This document shows, one piece after another, positions 56,723 to 64,000 of a stretch of DNA of 64,000 bases. Every line of letters begins with the position of its first letter. Positions within the stretch are counted from its first letter, which is position 1. The notes beneath the pieces are model-generated. The model ran no database searches. It had not been told where the DNA came from and worked only from the letters and a program-made list of their open reading frames with translations. The stretch is taken from positions 1-64,000 of the forward strand of contig SZPG01000007.1 in assembly GCA_030263595.1 (NCBI GenBank), written 5' to 3'. This DNA comes from Chloroflexi bacterium CFX6. GTDB taxonomy: Bacteria > Chloroflexota > Anaerolineae > Anaerolineales > Villigracilaceae. The translations under genes and the position numbers were made by a program.

Positions 56723-58289
56723 AGATACTCTCCTTGCTCAAAATGACGTCGGTCAACAGTTCTGGCAGGGTTTCCTGCCAGTCCGTTGTCAGGTCGGTAA
56801 AATCGTCGCCGTCCGCAAAGGCGCGCAAGGCTTTCGCGCCCTGCTCGTCCAGGTAGGCTATGAAGATCGTATCGAGCGTTTCCGCATTGAACCCGAAGGG
56901 CGCCAAAATGCGGCGGATGAACTCCAGGTGGTCGCGTTTGTAGAACTGTTCGAGCCAGGCGTTGAACTTCTCGGGCTTTTCCTTCTCCAGCCAGCGTTTC
57001 GAGGCGTCCACCAACTCCTTGGTCTCGCGTCGCACGATGCGTTCGAGCGCATCCATCAGCACCGGGCGCACGTCGAAGGCTCGTTTGGTTGGAGCAGGCT
57101 TCGGCTCGGCGTCGACCGTGGTCATATTGAGCGGTATCAACATGCGGTCGAGACCCTCCATCGGATTCAAGTTCTCCCGTTCTCGCGCCTCGTTGCGGGT
57201 CATAATGCCGTTGGTGATCGCCTGCACGTAGGCGTTCATGCGCGCGCCGATGTCCGTCCGCAGGAAGTCCTCGACCAGGTGTTCGATCACCGTATCCCTG
57301 CGTTCAGATTCCAGCAGCAGGTCCTTCCACGCCGCCTGCTCCACGCGCTTCAGCCACGGTCGCAGGGTATGTGAGAGATATCCAAGTTCCTGCTGCTCGA
57401 TCCCCGTACCCCAACTCGTCGAGCGCTCCACGTCGCCCAGCATGTGCGGCGGCACACGGAACATCCTGCCGATCTCGCCCAACTGGAATCGCCGCGTCTC
57501 GATGAATTGCGCGTCGTCTGGCGGAATGCCCAACTTCTCGATGCTCATGCCCTCCTCCAGGATGATCGGCTTGTGCGCATTCTCCGCGCCTGCCCGCTCC
57601 TCCAGCGATTTATTCAGATGATCGTACGCTTTATCGGACAATTCACCGGGATGTTTGTACATGATCCCCGGCGTTGCGCCGTTGTTGAAAAATTTACTGC
57701 CGAATTTTTCTGCCGCGATGGACAGCCCGATGGCATGGCGCGCCAGCGTAATGCGGCTGTACCCGATCAACCCGTCGAACCCAAACGCCGGGATGTGCCA
57801 GATCTCCTCCTGTCGAAATGTGCGCGGCTTGCCATCCGCCTGGATGTAGTTATAGACTCGCTGACCGTTTTTGCGAATCACCCTCATCCGGTCCGGTCGC
57901 AGGGGCCACAACTCCCGCAGGACTCCTCGCCTATCCCAGATCTTCTGGCTATAATGGTTGCCCCATCCCAAAAGGTGCCCCATGATGTACTCACGATACA
58001 CGATGCTGGTGTGCTCGGGGTTCGGCATGTCGTGTAAAAGCACATAATACGGGCTGTTCGTGTCGCGTTCCTTGCCGCGTTTCAGCCTGTGATACGTGAT
58101 CAGCGGCAGGCTGGCGGTATCCTCCATCAGAATCGTGAACGCCGAAAGGACGCTCGCCACACTCAATGCCCCTTCCACGGTCACGTTTTCGCCCGCGTAT
58201 GACTCCTCGCCATATCCGCGCACCACCCAGCCGGGCGGTTCTTGGCTCACGTGAAATGTGGAACGTACGTCGGAAGGTCGCGGCAACAT
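56709..58289 (-). CDS. Phage portal protein (HK97 family)
   Basis: The 526-residue protein has the HK97 portal core: LPLITYHRLKRGKERDTNSP, LRPDRMRVIRKNG, WHIPAFGFDGLIGYSRITLA, GIPPDDAQFIETRRFQLGEI and FRVPPHMLGDVERSTSWGTG. The long C-terminal part (about 400-526) is extra helical. It forms the dodecameric DNA gate. The ATG at 58,289 overlaps the stop of the small membrane gene by one base (TAATG); a longer frame is rejected. Confidence 0.93.
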   Translation of the reverse strand: MLPRPSDVRSTFHVSQEPPGWVVRGYGEESYAGENVTVEGALSVASVLSAFTILMEDTASLPLITYHRLKRGKERDTNSPYYVLLHDMPNPEHTSIVYREYIMGHLLGWGNHYSQKIWDRRGVLRELWPLRPDRMRVIRKNGQRVYNYIQADGKPRTFRQEEIWHIPAFGFDGLIGYSRITLARHAIGLSIAAEKFGSKFFNNGATPGIMYKHPGELSDKAYDHLNKSLEERAGAENAHKPIILEEGMSIEKLGIPPDDAQFIETRRFQLGEIGRMFRVPPHMLGDVERSTSWGTGIEQQELGYLSHTLRPWLKRVEQAAWKDLLLESERRDTVIEHLVEDFLRTDIGARMNAYVQAITNGIMTRNEARERENLNPMEGLDRMLIPLNMTTVDAEPKPAPTKRAFDVRPVLMDALERIVRRETKELVDASKRWLEKEKPEKFNAWLEQFYKRDHLEFIRRILAPFGFNAETLDTIFIAYLDEQGAKALRAFADGDDFTDLTTDWQETLPELLTDVILSKESIYGQA

Positions 58290-58492
58290 TATTTGGATGC
58301 AACTTTCGTCGAAAGCCACGTCACGAAAAAGGACGTGGCGACGCTGACCGATGTCAATACACTGCCGATGATGATGAGCGCAACCGCCCACCCATATTGA
58401 AGGTACAAACCATAGAACAAAATTGCAAGACCGAACAAATATGCAAGCAAATTCTTGTCCAGCGCGCGGACCGCACCAAGCGCGTTTTTCAC
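58289..58492 (-). CDS. Two-helix membrane protein (holin-like)
   Basis: The 67-residue protein MKNALGAVRALDKNLLAYLF... has two membrane helices (about 16-32 and 36-58) and ends SFFVTWLSTKVASK. Size and layout fit class II holins, but it lies between a head gene and an unknown one. It overlaps the next gene by 4 bases. Confidence 0.55.
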   Translation of the reverse strand: MKNALGAVRALDKNLLAYLFGLAILFYGLYLQYGWAVALIIIGSVLTSVSVATSFFVTWLSTKVASK

Positions 58493-59205
58493 TGCAAAAA
58501 TTCCTTCGCCACGTAATTGCGACCGTCGCCATAATTACTCGGCCAGTCGATATCGCTCCAGACCGGGTGATAATGCACCACCCCGCGCGGCCGGTCCGTA
58601 CTCGCACCGCCCTCGATGGCGGTGCATTGTTGGATCAGCCAGGGGTGAGTCTGATGCGTTACCTGTCCCATTTGCCAGCGCCGCATCCCGATCACGCGGT
58701 AGAACGTGATCATCTCCTGGTTGGCGCGCGCTGGGTATTGCCCGCGTCTCACGTATTCCACCGGCTGTCCGTTCCCATCGGTCTCCACCTGGCAGAGTTG
58801 ATTTCCGAACAGGATCGTCCCAAATTGCAATTCCATTTTTCCCGCTCGCTCCACCATCCAATACGGGCGCGTCGGCGCGCCCGAGAGCGTATGATTGACC
58901 AGCCAGTTCATTTTGCGCTCGATCGTCCCGTAATATCCGGGCTCCTCGAATTGCAGCGATCTCAGGAACGCGTAGTCGGGGGTCTGGAATTTTGCGATGT
59001 CGTTGAAAAACGGGATCCCGTTGCGATCGAACGACGCCAGTTTGACCACCTCGAAATTGGAGGTCGTCACGCCGCCCTGCAAATCCATCATCACGGGATC
59101 AATGTACGAGCGCGTGCGATAGACTCCTGCGGGATAGGGCGACGGAGGCGGCTGCCCGGCTCCCACCCTGACCTGGATATCGGCGCGCAAATGGACGGCT
59201 GGCAT
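58489..59205 (-). CDS. Phage protein of unknown function next to the endolysin
   Basis: The 238-residue protein MPAVHLRADIQVRVGAGQPP... starts with an ATG overlapping the endolysin stop (TAATG at 59,207-59,203). It has FAFLRSLQFEEPGYYGTIER and RPYWMVERAGKMELQFGTIL and a C-terminal HPVWSDIDWPSNYGDGRN segment. I recognise no family; the frame upstream of 59,205 is a shadow of the endolysin. Confidence 0.55.
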   Translation of the reverse strand: MPAVHLRADIQVRVGAGQPPPSPYPAGVYRTRSYIDPVMMDLQGGVTTSNFEVVKLASFDRNGIPFFNDIAKFQTPDYAFLRSLQFEEPGYYGTIERKMNWLVNHTLSGAPTRPYWMVERAGKMELQFGTILFGNQLCQVETDGNGQPVEYVRRGQYPARANQEMITFYRVIGMRRWQMGQVTHQTHPWLIQQCTAIEGGASTDRPRGVVHYHPVWSDIDWPSNYGDGRNYVAKEFLQ

Positions 59206-60215
59206 TACGCCGGTCCTCTCTCCAGCGGCACGTCGCTGATGTGCCACACGTCCTGGCTCCCATCCTCGAAATCGAACACAACCTCGCCGCTGAAACGCAC
59301 GCCAGTAATATTGCTGGACGAAGATGGAGGCGGCTCGACGATCTGATAATTCACCCATTGCGCCGAGATGTAAGCGTCAACGCCGTTATATTTGATCTTG
59401 ATCCAGCCGCTATCGAGCCATCCTTCGACAACCGTTCCCAGCGGCAGCGATCCCAAAACAGCCGCGTTCAAACTCGGCTCGCTCCTGACCCTCAATCCTC
59501 CCGCGCTGTTTGCCGCGGTGGTGGTCCCTTTCACGTATTGCATTTCGTCTCCATTTCCCGGCGGTATCGAACCGCCGAACAACGCGTAAAAATCGTCGCT
59601 CGTATAATTGAGATCGATCCCCGCGCTCTCCACACCATATTTTTCACCGTCTCCCCTGTCGGTGAATTGCCAGAGCGCCGCTTTGATCCAGCCCCGCGGC
59701 AGTATCACGTTGGCAGGATTGCTCGTGTATTGCGCCACCCAAAGTGGATATGTACCCCAATATTCGTACTCGCGGATGATCTGTCCCGACCACCACCAGT
59801 TTGCCGTATAGATTCCAACAATGCCCTTGAAATTCGAGCGTACACGATCGCAGAATTTACGCCAGTTCGTCTCGCCCTGGTATAACCCTCCATAGGCTAA
59901 CGGGTATTCGAGATCGCTCCATAGTCCGAATTCCGGCGGATCCGCTACGAATAGATTCGTGAAACGATTTGCCTGTTCGATAGGTTCATTTCGCGGGTCG
60001 TAAAACCAGTAGGCTCCCCGCCGCAATCCAGCCTCCCGCGCTGCGCGCCAATTCCTCGTGAAATCTCGATCTAGCCACGTATTCTGTCCGGCGCGAATAA
60101 TGATTCCCTCGACGCCTGCCAGTTTCATTTTTTCGAAATCGACGCTCTGGGGAGTATCAGGATCGTCTTGATAAAACGAAACATCTGGGATGATGCCGCG
60201 TGGAATGAAATTCAT
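59205..60215 (-). CDS. Endolysin: GH25 muramidase with SH3b domain
   Basis: The 336-residue protein has a GH25 lysozyme domain (about 1-205): IPDVSFYQDDPDTPQSVDFE, RAGQNTWLDRDFTRNWRAAR, YWFYDPRNEPIEQ, LWSDLEYPLA with the Asp/Glu pair, and LWQFTDRGDGEKYGVESAGID-type end (first 20: LWQFTDRGDGEKYGVESAGI). An SH3b cell-wall domain follows (GGLRVRSEPSLNAAVLGSLP ... WIKIKYNG). It cuts peptidoglycan for release. No signal peptide is seen, so a holin is needed. The C-terminal 40 residues are unassigned. Confidence 0.9.
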   Translation of the reverse strand: MNFIPRGIIPDVSFYQDDPDTPQSVDFEKMKLAGVEGIIIRAGQNTWLDRDFTRNWRAAREAGLRRGAYWFYDPRNEPIEQANRFTNLFVADPPEFGLWSDLEYPLAYGGLYQGETNWRKFCDRVRSNFKGIVGIYTANWWWSGQIIREYEYWGTYPLWVAQYTSNPANVILPRGWIKAALWQFTDRGDGEKYGVESAGIDLNYTSDDFYALFGGSIPPGNGDEMQYVKGTTTAANSAGGLRVRSEPSLNAAVLGSLPLGTVVEGWLDSGWIKIKYNGVDAYISAQWVNYQIVEPPPSSSSNITGVRFSGEVVFDFEDGSQDVWHISDVPLERGPA

Positions 60216-60520
60216 ACGTCCCCTCTATTCAATTCGCCGGTATCCGGTGGCGATGTTGGAACGATGCCGTTTTCGATCAATTGCTTCACGAGTTTGGCGC
60301 TCCAGTTTCTGTATTTCCGTAGATCCTTCTCGAGCTCCTTTACGCGCTCTTCGAGTTCATTTACGTGTTTGCTCAATTCCTCGAGCAATCGCGCGTACGC
60401 CTCGCCGATCTTTTGGTGAGCGTCTACTTTCTGCGCTCTTGACGAATTGCTCCATTGCAGCAATCCCAGGACGAGAACAGTGAATGCGGACAATAGACTG
60501 ATGGATAACTCAACTGACAT
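60212..60520 (-). CDS. Membrane-anchored coiled-coil protein (holin/spanin-like)
   Basis: The 102-residue protein has one N-terminal helix (LSISLLSAFTVLVLGLLQW) and a long coiled coil (YARLLEELSKHVNELEERVK, ELEKDLRKYRNWSAKLVKQL). This is the layout of the haemolysin XhlA-like holin partners and of some i-spanins. It overlaps the endolysin gene by 4 bases, which supports a lysis role. Confidence 0.65.
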   Translation of the reverse strand: MSVELSISLLSAFTVLVLGLLQWSNSSRAQKVDAHQKIGEAYARLLEELSKHVNELEERVKELEKDLRKYRNWSAKLVKQLIENGIVPTSPPDTGELNRGDV

Positions 60521-60794
60521 CCCTAAGCCTCATGTACCAGCGCTGAAAATGTTCTTGAATTACAAAAAACAGATCGATACCCAGGAACAACGCCAGCGAC
60601 CAGCGTACCAGGCTCGCCCTGTCATTCACATTCATTGTTCCAAAAGAAAAATAAAAATAGATGATGGATAACAATATCCTGCCGAACGCCTTGCCGATGT
60701 AGATGTATCGGCGTTCCCGGACCTTCCAGGCTCTCCAACTGTATTCGATGGCATATAGGAAGGCTAAAATTGCAATGATCCAGGCGGGTATCAA
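60510..60794 (-). CDS. Small membrane protein of the lysis region
   Basis: The 94-residue protein IPAWIIAILAFLYAIEYSWR... has three membrane segments and ends QEHFQRWYMRLRDVS. It starts at TTG 60,794 with AAGGA upstream and overlaps the coiled-coil gene by 11 bases. It may be the holin proper. No family recognised. Confidence 0.55.
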   Translation of the reverse strand: MIPAWIIAILAFLYAIEYSWRAWKVRERRYIYIGKAFGRILLSIIYFYFSFGTMNVNDRASLVRWSLALFLGIDLFFVIQEHFQRWYMRLRDVS

Positions 60795-60819
60795 AATGGT
60801 TTCCTTCTGACAAACAAAA

Positions 60820-60851
60820 GCGCCCGACGACTCACTAGAGTCGTCGGGCGC
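60820..60851 (-). terminator. Perfect 14-base-pair terminator in the middle of the late operon
   Basis: GCGCCCGACGACTC-ACTA-GAGTCGTCGGGCGC, followed on the minus strand by TTTTGTTTG. It lies between the small Cys-rich gene and the lysis genes. A second hairpin GGGCGGCTTG/CAAGTCGCCC stands at 60,911-60,940. The 200-base gap 60,795-60,994 should also contain a promoter for the downstream block, but none is obvious. Confidence 0.85.
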
Positions 60852-60994
60852 AATACTCCGACAGATCGTCTCAGATCGTTCCTAAGACTGCGTTGATGTT
60901 CAAATGTGGCGGGCGGCTTGAGGGGGGCAAGTCGCCCGAACCACATCATTATTCTAGCATAAATAAATCGAATTTACAATTGCATTTTCCGCAT

Positions 60995-61267
60995 TCATCG
61001 CTTCCTCGTTATTCGGTTCGCCCAACCCGCGCCTTTGACCTTCCAGCGCATCAGTAGGGGCGCTTTCTTCCCCCGCTTCGCAAACTGCTGGCACCCATCC
61101 TGCGCAACGACTCTCGTCCGAAATCTCGATGACTTCGAATTCGAACACCAGTTCCCTTCGCCGGGGATTCCCGCATCCATAACCCCCTGATCTCGGAAGT
61201 ATTGACAGCGCGCGCAAATTGTCTTCATGTTCGTATGATACCATTTTGTTTCCATAGCAACAATCAC
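60995..61267 (-). CDS. Small Cys-rich phage protein
   Basis: The 90-residue frame contains MKTICARCQYFRDQGVMDAG then WCSNSKSS and CQQFAKRG: four cysteines in a Cx2C...C...C zinc layout typical of small phage proteins near terminases. A GTG at 61,267 overlaps the terminase stop (GTGA); ATGs at 61,255 and 61,228 (giving MKTICARC) are other starts. Function unknown. Confidence 0.6.
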   Translation of the reverse strand: MIVAMETKWYHTNMKTICARCQYFRDQGVMDAGIPGEGNWCSNSKSSRFRTRVVAQDGCQQFAKRGKKAPLLMRWKVKGAGWANRITRKR

Positions 61268-62967
61268 CCCAACATCCTGATCCCCCGCTTCTCATACACG
61301 CTCTTCGCCTCGGGATGCCGTAGCGCCAGATCAATAGCCATGATCAACGCCACCACCCCGTCGATCTTTTCTCTCGATCGCTCCTTATCAGGTTTGATAT
61401 TCCCGGCCGGGTCCATCCGCGCCACCAGGTTGTCCGCCATCCACGTCAACACTGGATTGTTTCCATGTCGAATCTTCTTCGCCCCGATCAACCGTTCGAG
61501 CTCCTTCATGGGCGGCGACATTGACGCATACCCCTGACCGAACTGCACCATTGTCATGCCCTGCTTCTCCAGCACCTGCACCACGCGCGCCGCGCCCCAG
61601 CGATCGAACGCCGTCTGATCGATATCGAACGTATCTGCATCCTCCTCCAACTGCTCGAAGATCCAATCGTAATCAACGACGTTGCCGGGCGTCGCCTCGA
61701 TATACCCATCCCGCACCCACTCCGCATAATGTGTCCCCTCCTGACTGCGCTGCATTACCGCATCTTCTGGCACCCAAAACCGACACACTACATCGAGATT
61801 ATCCTTGTCATCCGGGAACACCATCACGAATGCCGTCACGTCCGATGTGCTGGACAGGTCCAGCCCCCCGTATCCTGTCCGCCCCTTGAGCCGCTCTGGC
61901 AGGTCTAACGCCTGTATCTTCCCCTCGCATTCCCGCCACGACTCCATGTCCATCCATTTCGTCTCTCCCTGCACCCATATGTTCAACTCGCGCCGTTTGA
62001 AGTTGTTCTGCGCCGCGGGCATCTTCGCCGCGCGCAGTGCTTTCATCCGCATGTCGTCCCATTTTTTCGACACGCCCAAATTCGGGTTTGCCTTGATCCA
62101 GCACGCCTCGTCCCGCCAATCGTCCTCGTCGTCGATCGTGTAAATGATCCCGAACCACGAATCGTCCACGAACGACCCATCTTCCCACCCCTCCAATACC
62201 TTGCGCGTATACTCGTGTTTCTCGTAGCACACGCTCAGGCGGTCCATCCCAGCCGTCGTAATGGCAACGATCATCGGCTGCCGCCGCGAACCGGTGGCGG
62301 TCTCCAGCACATCCCACATCTCGCGGCTTCGCCAGGCGTGCACCTCGTCCGCCAAAATCCCGTGCACGTTCAATCCATCAGTGCTGTCCGTATCCGCGCC
62401 GAGAGGTTCATACTTGCTCGCGCTCGCTTCCATGTGCAGATTATCTTTATAGACCCTGATGTGTTTCCGCAAGATGCTATTTTTCTTCACCATGCGGATC
62501 GCCTCGCTGTGGACGATGCGCGCCTGGTCCCTCTTGGTCGCCGCCGAGTACACCTCCGCTCCGGGCTCCAGGTCCGCAAACGCCAGTTTCAAACCGAATC
62601 CAGCCCCCACTGTCGACTTTCCGTTCTTGCGCGCCACCTCCTCCCAGATCGTCCGAAAGCGCCGCGTGCCATCCTCGCGCATCCAGCCGAACGCATTCCA
62701 CACGATGAATTGTTGCCACGGCTCCAACTTGATGTACTGTCCAGCCCATTCCCCCTTCGAATGTTTCAGCAGGTGAAAGAAGTGGATCGCAGCGACCGCG
62801 GTCTCACGGTCGAACCATAGCCCCCGTTCATCGCCATGCTTCAGGTCGTGGAAGTATCGCTCGCATGCCAAACTCGTCCACTTGCACGCGACGATCGTTC
62901 CATCTACGACATCCCGGGCATACTGCTCGGCGGGATGCAGCGACAATATCTTCTTGGCGCGTCCCAT
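61264..62967 (-). CDS. Terminase large subunit
   Basis: The 567-residue packaging motor has Walker A VARKNGKSTVGAGFGLKLAF, Walker B VHGILADEVHAW and coupling motif IVAITTAGMDRLS in the ATPase, and a nuclease domain with GYGGLDLSSTSDVTAFVMVF (first acidic residue) and later DGVVALIMAIDLALRHP. This is the P27/HK97-type terminase_1 family. It cuts and drives DNA into the portal. It starts 1 base after the small subunit gene. Confidence 0.95.
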   Translation of the reverse strand: MGRAKKILSLHPAEQYARDVVDGTIVACKWTSLACERYFHDLKHGDERGLWFDRETAVAAIHFFHLLKHSKGEWAGQYIKLEPWQQFIVWNAFGWMREDGTRRFRTIWEEVARKNGKSTVGAGFGLKLAFADLEPGAEVYSAATKRDQARIVHSEAIRMVKKNSILRKHIRVYKDNLHMEASASKYEPLGADTDSTDGLNVHGILADEVHAWRSREMWDVLETATGSRRQPMIVAITTAGMDRLSVCYEKHEYTRKVLEGWEDGSFVDDSWFGIIYTIDDEDDWRDEACWIKANPNLGVSKKWDDMRMKALRAAKMPAAQNNFKRRELNIWVQGETKWMDMESWRECEGKIQALDLPERLKGRTGYGGLDLSSTSDVTAFVMVFPDDKDNLDVVCRFWVPEDAVMQRSQEGTHYAEWVRDGYIEATPGNVVDYDWIFEQLEEDADTFDIDQTAFDRWGAARVVQVLEKQGMTMVQFGQGYASMSPPMKELERLIGAKKIRHGNNPVLTWMADNLVARMDPAGNIKPDKERSREKIDGVVALIMAIDLALRHPEAKSVYEKRGIRMLG

Positions 62968-62968
62968 C

Positions 62969-63445
62969 TCACCCTTTCACCTTCACCGCCGCGCCGAACA
63001 ACATCTTCTCAAGCTCCTCTTCCGGGTCAGCCTGCTCCACCTTCACCCGCGACCGGCTGCTCGGCGTCATCCCAAACTCCGCCGCAAACTTCACCATCTG
63101 ATCCATCGATCGTTTGGCAATCTGCATATAGGGATTCTGAACCAGGTTGCCTTTATCGGTAAGGATGACCGCATCTTCCTTGGCGAGATGTTTTTCCGCA
63201 TCTACCCAATGACCATAAGCTCCACAGTAACTGGCAAGTGCTGCGCGGTCCATTTGCACCAAGATGCCAAGTGCATATAACTCCTTCACAATTCGGTTCC
63301 ACTCTTGCCGCGCTTCCCCTTTGAGATGTGCGGGGCACGACGGAATGGATACCGTCGGCTTGGGCTCCTTCATATTGAGTTTGCGCTTGCCGGGATTCCC
63401 CTCCAATTTCTTAAGTTTCGTGGGCTTCGGTTTCCTGCCTCTCAT
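62969..63445 (-). CDS. Terminase small subunit, P27 family
   Basis: The 158-residue protein MRGRKPKPTKLKKLEGNPGK with SIPSCPAHLKGEARQEWNRI and NLVQNPYMQIAKRSMDQMVK is the P27-type small terminase. It recognises the packaging site. GGAGG stands 8 bases before the ATG at 63,445; the longer frame to 63,493 overlaps the methyltransferase gene. Confidence 0.93.
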   Translation of the reverse strand: MRGRKPKPTKLKKLEGNPGKRKLNMKEPKPTVSIPSCPAHLKGEARQEWNRIVKELYALGILVQMDRAALASYCGAYGHWVDAEKHLAKEDAVILTDKGNLVQNPYMQIAKRSMDQMVKFAAEFGMTPSSRSRVKVEQADPEEELEKMLFGAAVKVKG

Positions 63446-63987
63446 CTTGCCTCCGGTTGCATCCCGGTCAATTGCGACCAGCGTTCCAGGCACACCGCTA
63501 CATACTTCGGGTCATTGTCCATCGTTCGGCAGCTCTTCCCAGTCCGCTCACACGCCACCAGCGTTGTCCCGGAGCCTGCAAAAAGGTCCAGTACGATATC
63601 GCCTGCCTTGCTGGAATTGCACAACGATCGCTCCACCAGTTCTACCGGCTTCATCGTCGGGTGTTCTTCGCTCCTCTTTGGGCGGTCGATCTGCCATACG
63701 TCAGACTGTTTGCGATCCTCCACTTTCATCAGTCGCGGTGCTCGATTATCCCAGCCGTACCACATCGGCTCATACTGCGTGTGATGATCCTTGCGCGACA
63801 GCACAAGTTGGTCTTTCACCCAGATGATGGTGCTCGACCAATGGAATCCGATCTTCCTCAATGCCGCATCGATGACCGGCCATTCCTGCCCGCCCATCAC
63901 CAGGTAGATCGGCGCGCCTGGTTGGCAGAAACTACCGTTTGACCTCGGTTGGCTTCGGTTGGCTTCGGTTTTCGACCACGCATTCAT
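63442..63987 (-). CDS. DNA methyltransferase (N4/N6 type), C-terminal part only
   Basis: The 181-residue frame has the SAM motif VLDLFAGSGTTLVACERTGK (about 133-152) and the preceding EEHPTMKPVELVERS, with VDRPKRS-like WQIDRPKRSEEHP. This is the C-terminal half of a DNA (cytosine-N4/adenine-N6) methylase. The N-terminal DPPY half is not in frame: an in-frame TAG precedes the ATG at 63,987 by 6 bases, and a 10-base tandem repeat occupies codons 7-16. Either a frameshift at the repeat or a truncated gene. Such phage methylases protect DNA from host restriction. Confidence 0.75.
   Translation of the reverse strand: MNAWSKTEANRSQPRSNGSFCQPGAPIYLVMGGQEWPVIDAALRKIGFHWSSTIIWVKDQLVLSRKDHHTQYEPMWYGWDNRAPRLMKVEDRKQSDVWQIDRPKRSEEHPTMKPVELVERSLCNSSKAGDIVLDLFAGSGTTLVACERTGKSCRTMDNDPKYVAVCLERWSQLTGMQPEAR
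63943..63972. repeat. 10-base tandem repeat inside the methyltransferase gene
   Basis: TCGGTTGGCT occurs nearly three times in a row (TCGGTTGGCT TCGGTTGGCT TCGGTT, period 10). Because 10 is not a multiple of 3, a change by one unit would shift the frame, making this a possible phase-variation site or the cause of the missing N-terminal half. Confidence 0.8.
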
Positions 63988-64000
63988 ATCTCTCTACACC

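Noticed and set aside
60510-60851. cos or pac site near the terminator hairpin
   Set aside because: The hairpin has a loop and a T-run typical of a terminator; without the right-hand end of the phage a packaging site cannot be supported.

Overview
The window reads as a bacterial chromosome segment (about 1-39,700) followed by the left part of an integrated tailed phage (about 39,870 to the window end, continuing beyond it). The best taxonomic guess is Chloroflexota, class Anaerolineae. This is inferred from gene style: actinobacterial-type inositol-phosphate synthase, a leucine T-box, Thr/Pro-rich spacers behind lipoprotein signals, a DnaB/DnaD/DnaC-like cluster, many small dispersed palindromes, and ATGA/GTGA-coupled genes. 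No 16S or marker search was possible.

Host part, left to right. 1-10,643: a GT87-like membrane protein and a TGS-domain nucleoside kinase, a diguanylate cyclase, then a minus-strand run of glpK (broken), glpD, a GT2 glycosyltransferase, a histidine phosphatase and panE. 10,712-16,256: an arsenic island with arsR, an ArsP-type permease, two CxxC thioredoxin-fold mini-proteins, a 4Fe-4S protein, arsC, acr3 and an aquaporin. 16,311-25,850: fmt, three small membrane proteins, a GAF histidine kinase, ino1, two lipoproteins (deacetylase fold and CAP domain), and a large methyltransferase-like protein that lacks the catalytic DPPY motif. 25,851-28,960: an MNT-HEPN module, a TolB-like beta-propeller protein, a UPF0175-like/histidine-kinase-like fusion and a dockerin remnant. 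28,960-32,423: leuS under a T-box leader, preceded by two tRNA-Ala genes. 32,520-39,695: radC, lipB, an FTR1 permease, a second and decayed MNT-HEPN pair, a primosomal cluster (DnaC-like tandem AAA protein, DnaD-like protein, dnaB) and a bifunctional-nuclease family protein.

Prophage part. tRNA-Pro(GGG) at 39,797-39,871 is the likely attachment site. It is followed by an HTH/zinc-ribbon protein overlapping a tyrosine integrase. Everything beyond is on the minus strand and forms a siphovirus late region, read from right to left: methyltransferase fragment, small and large terminase, a strong terminator, lysis-like genes with a GH25 endolysin, portal, HK97-type protease and capsid, head completion genes, a 13 x 20-residue repeat protein, connectors, tail tube, chaperones, tape measure, tail hub and tail fibres. 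Lysogeny control genes and attR are not in the window.

The most striking signal is the density of short palindromic or tandem repeat families. They lie between genes, inside a T-box leader, and in frame inside coding sequences of both host (leuS, lipB, fmt, glpK, the methyltransferase-like gene) and prophage (integrase, its HTH partner, a tail chaperone and a small head protein). In glpK one such repeat breaks the reading frame. The layout resembles in-gene palindromic elements of the kind known from Rickettsia, but with different sequences.
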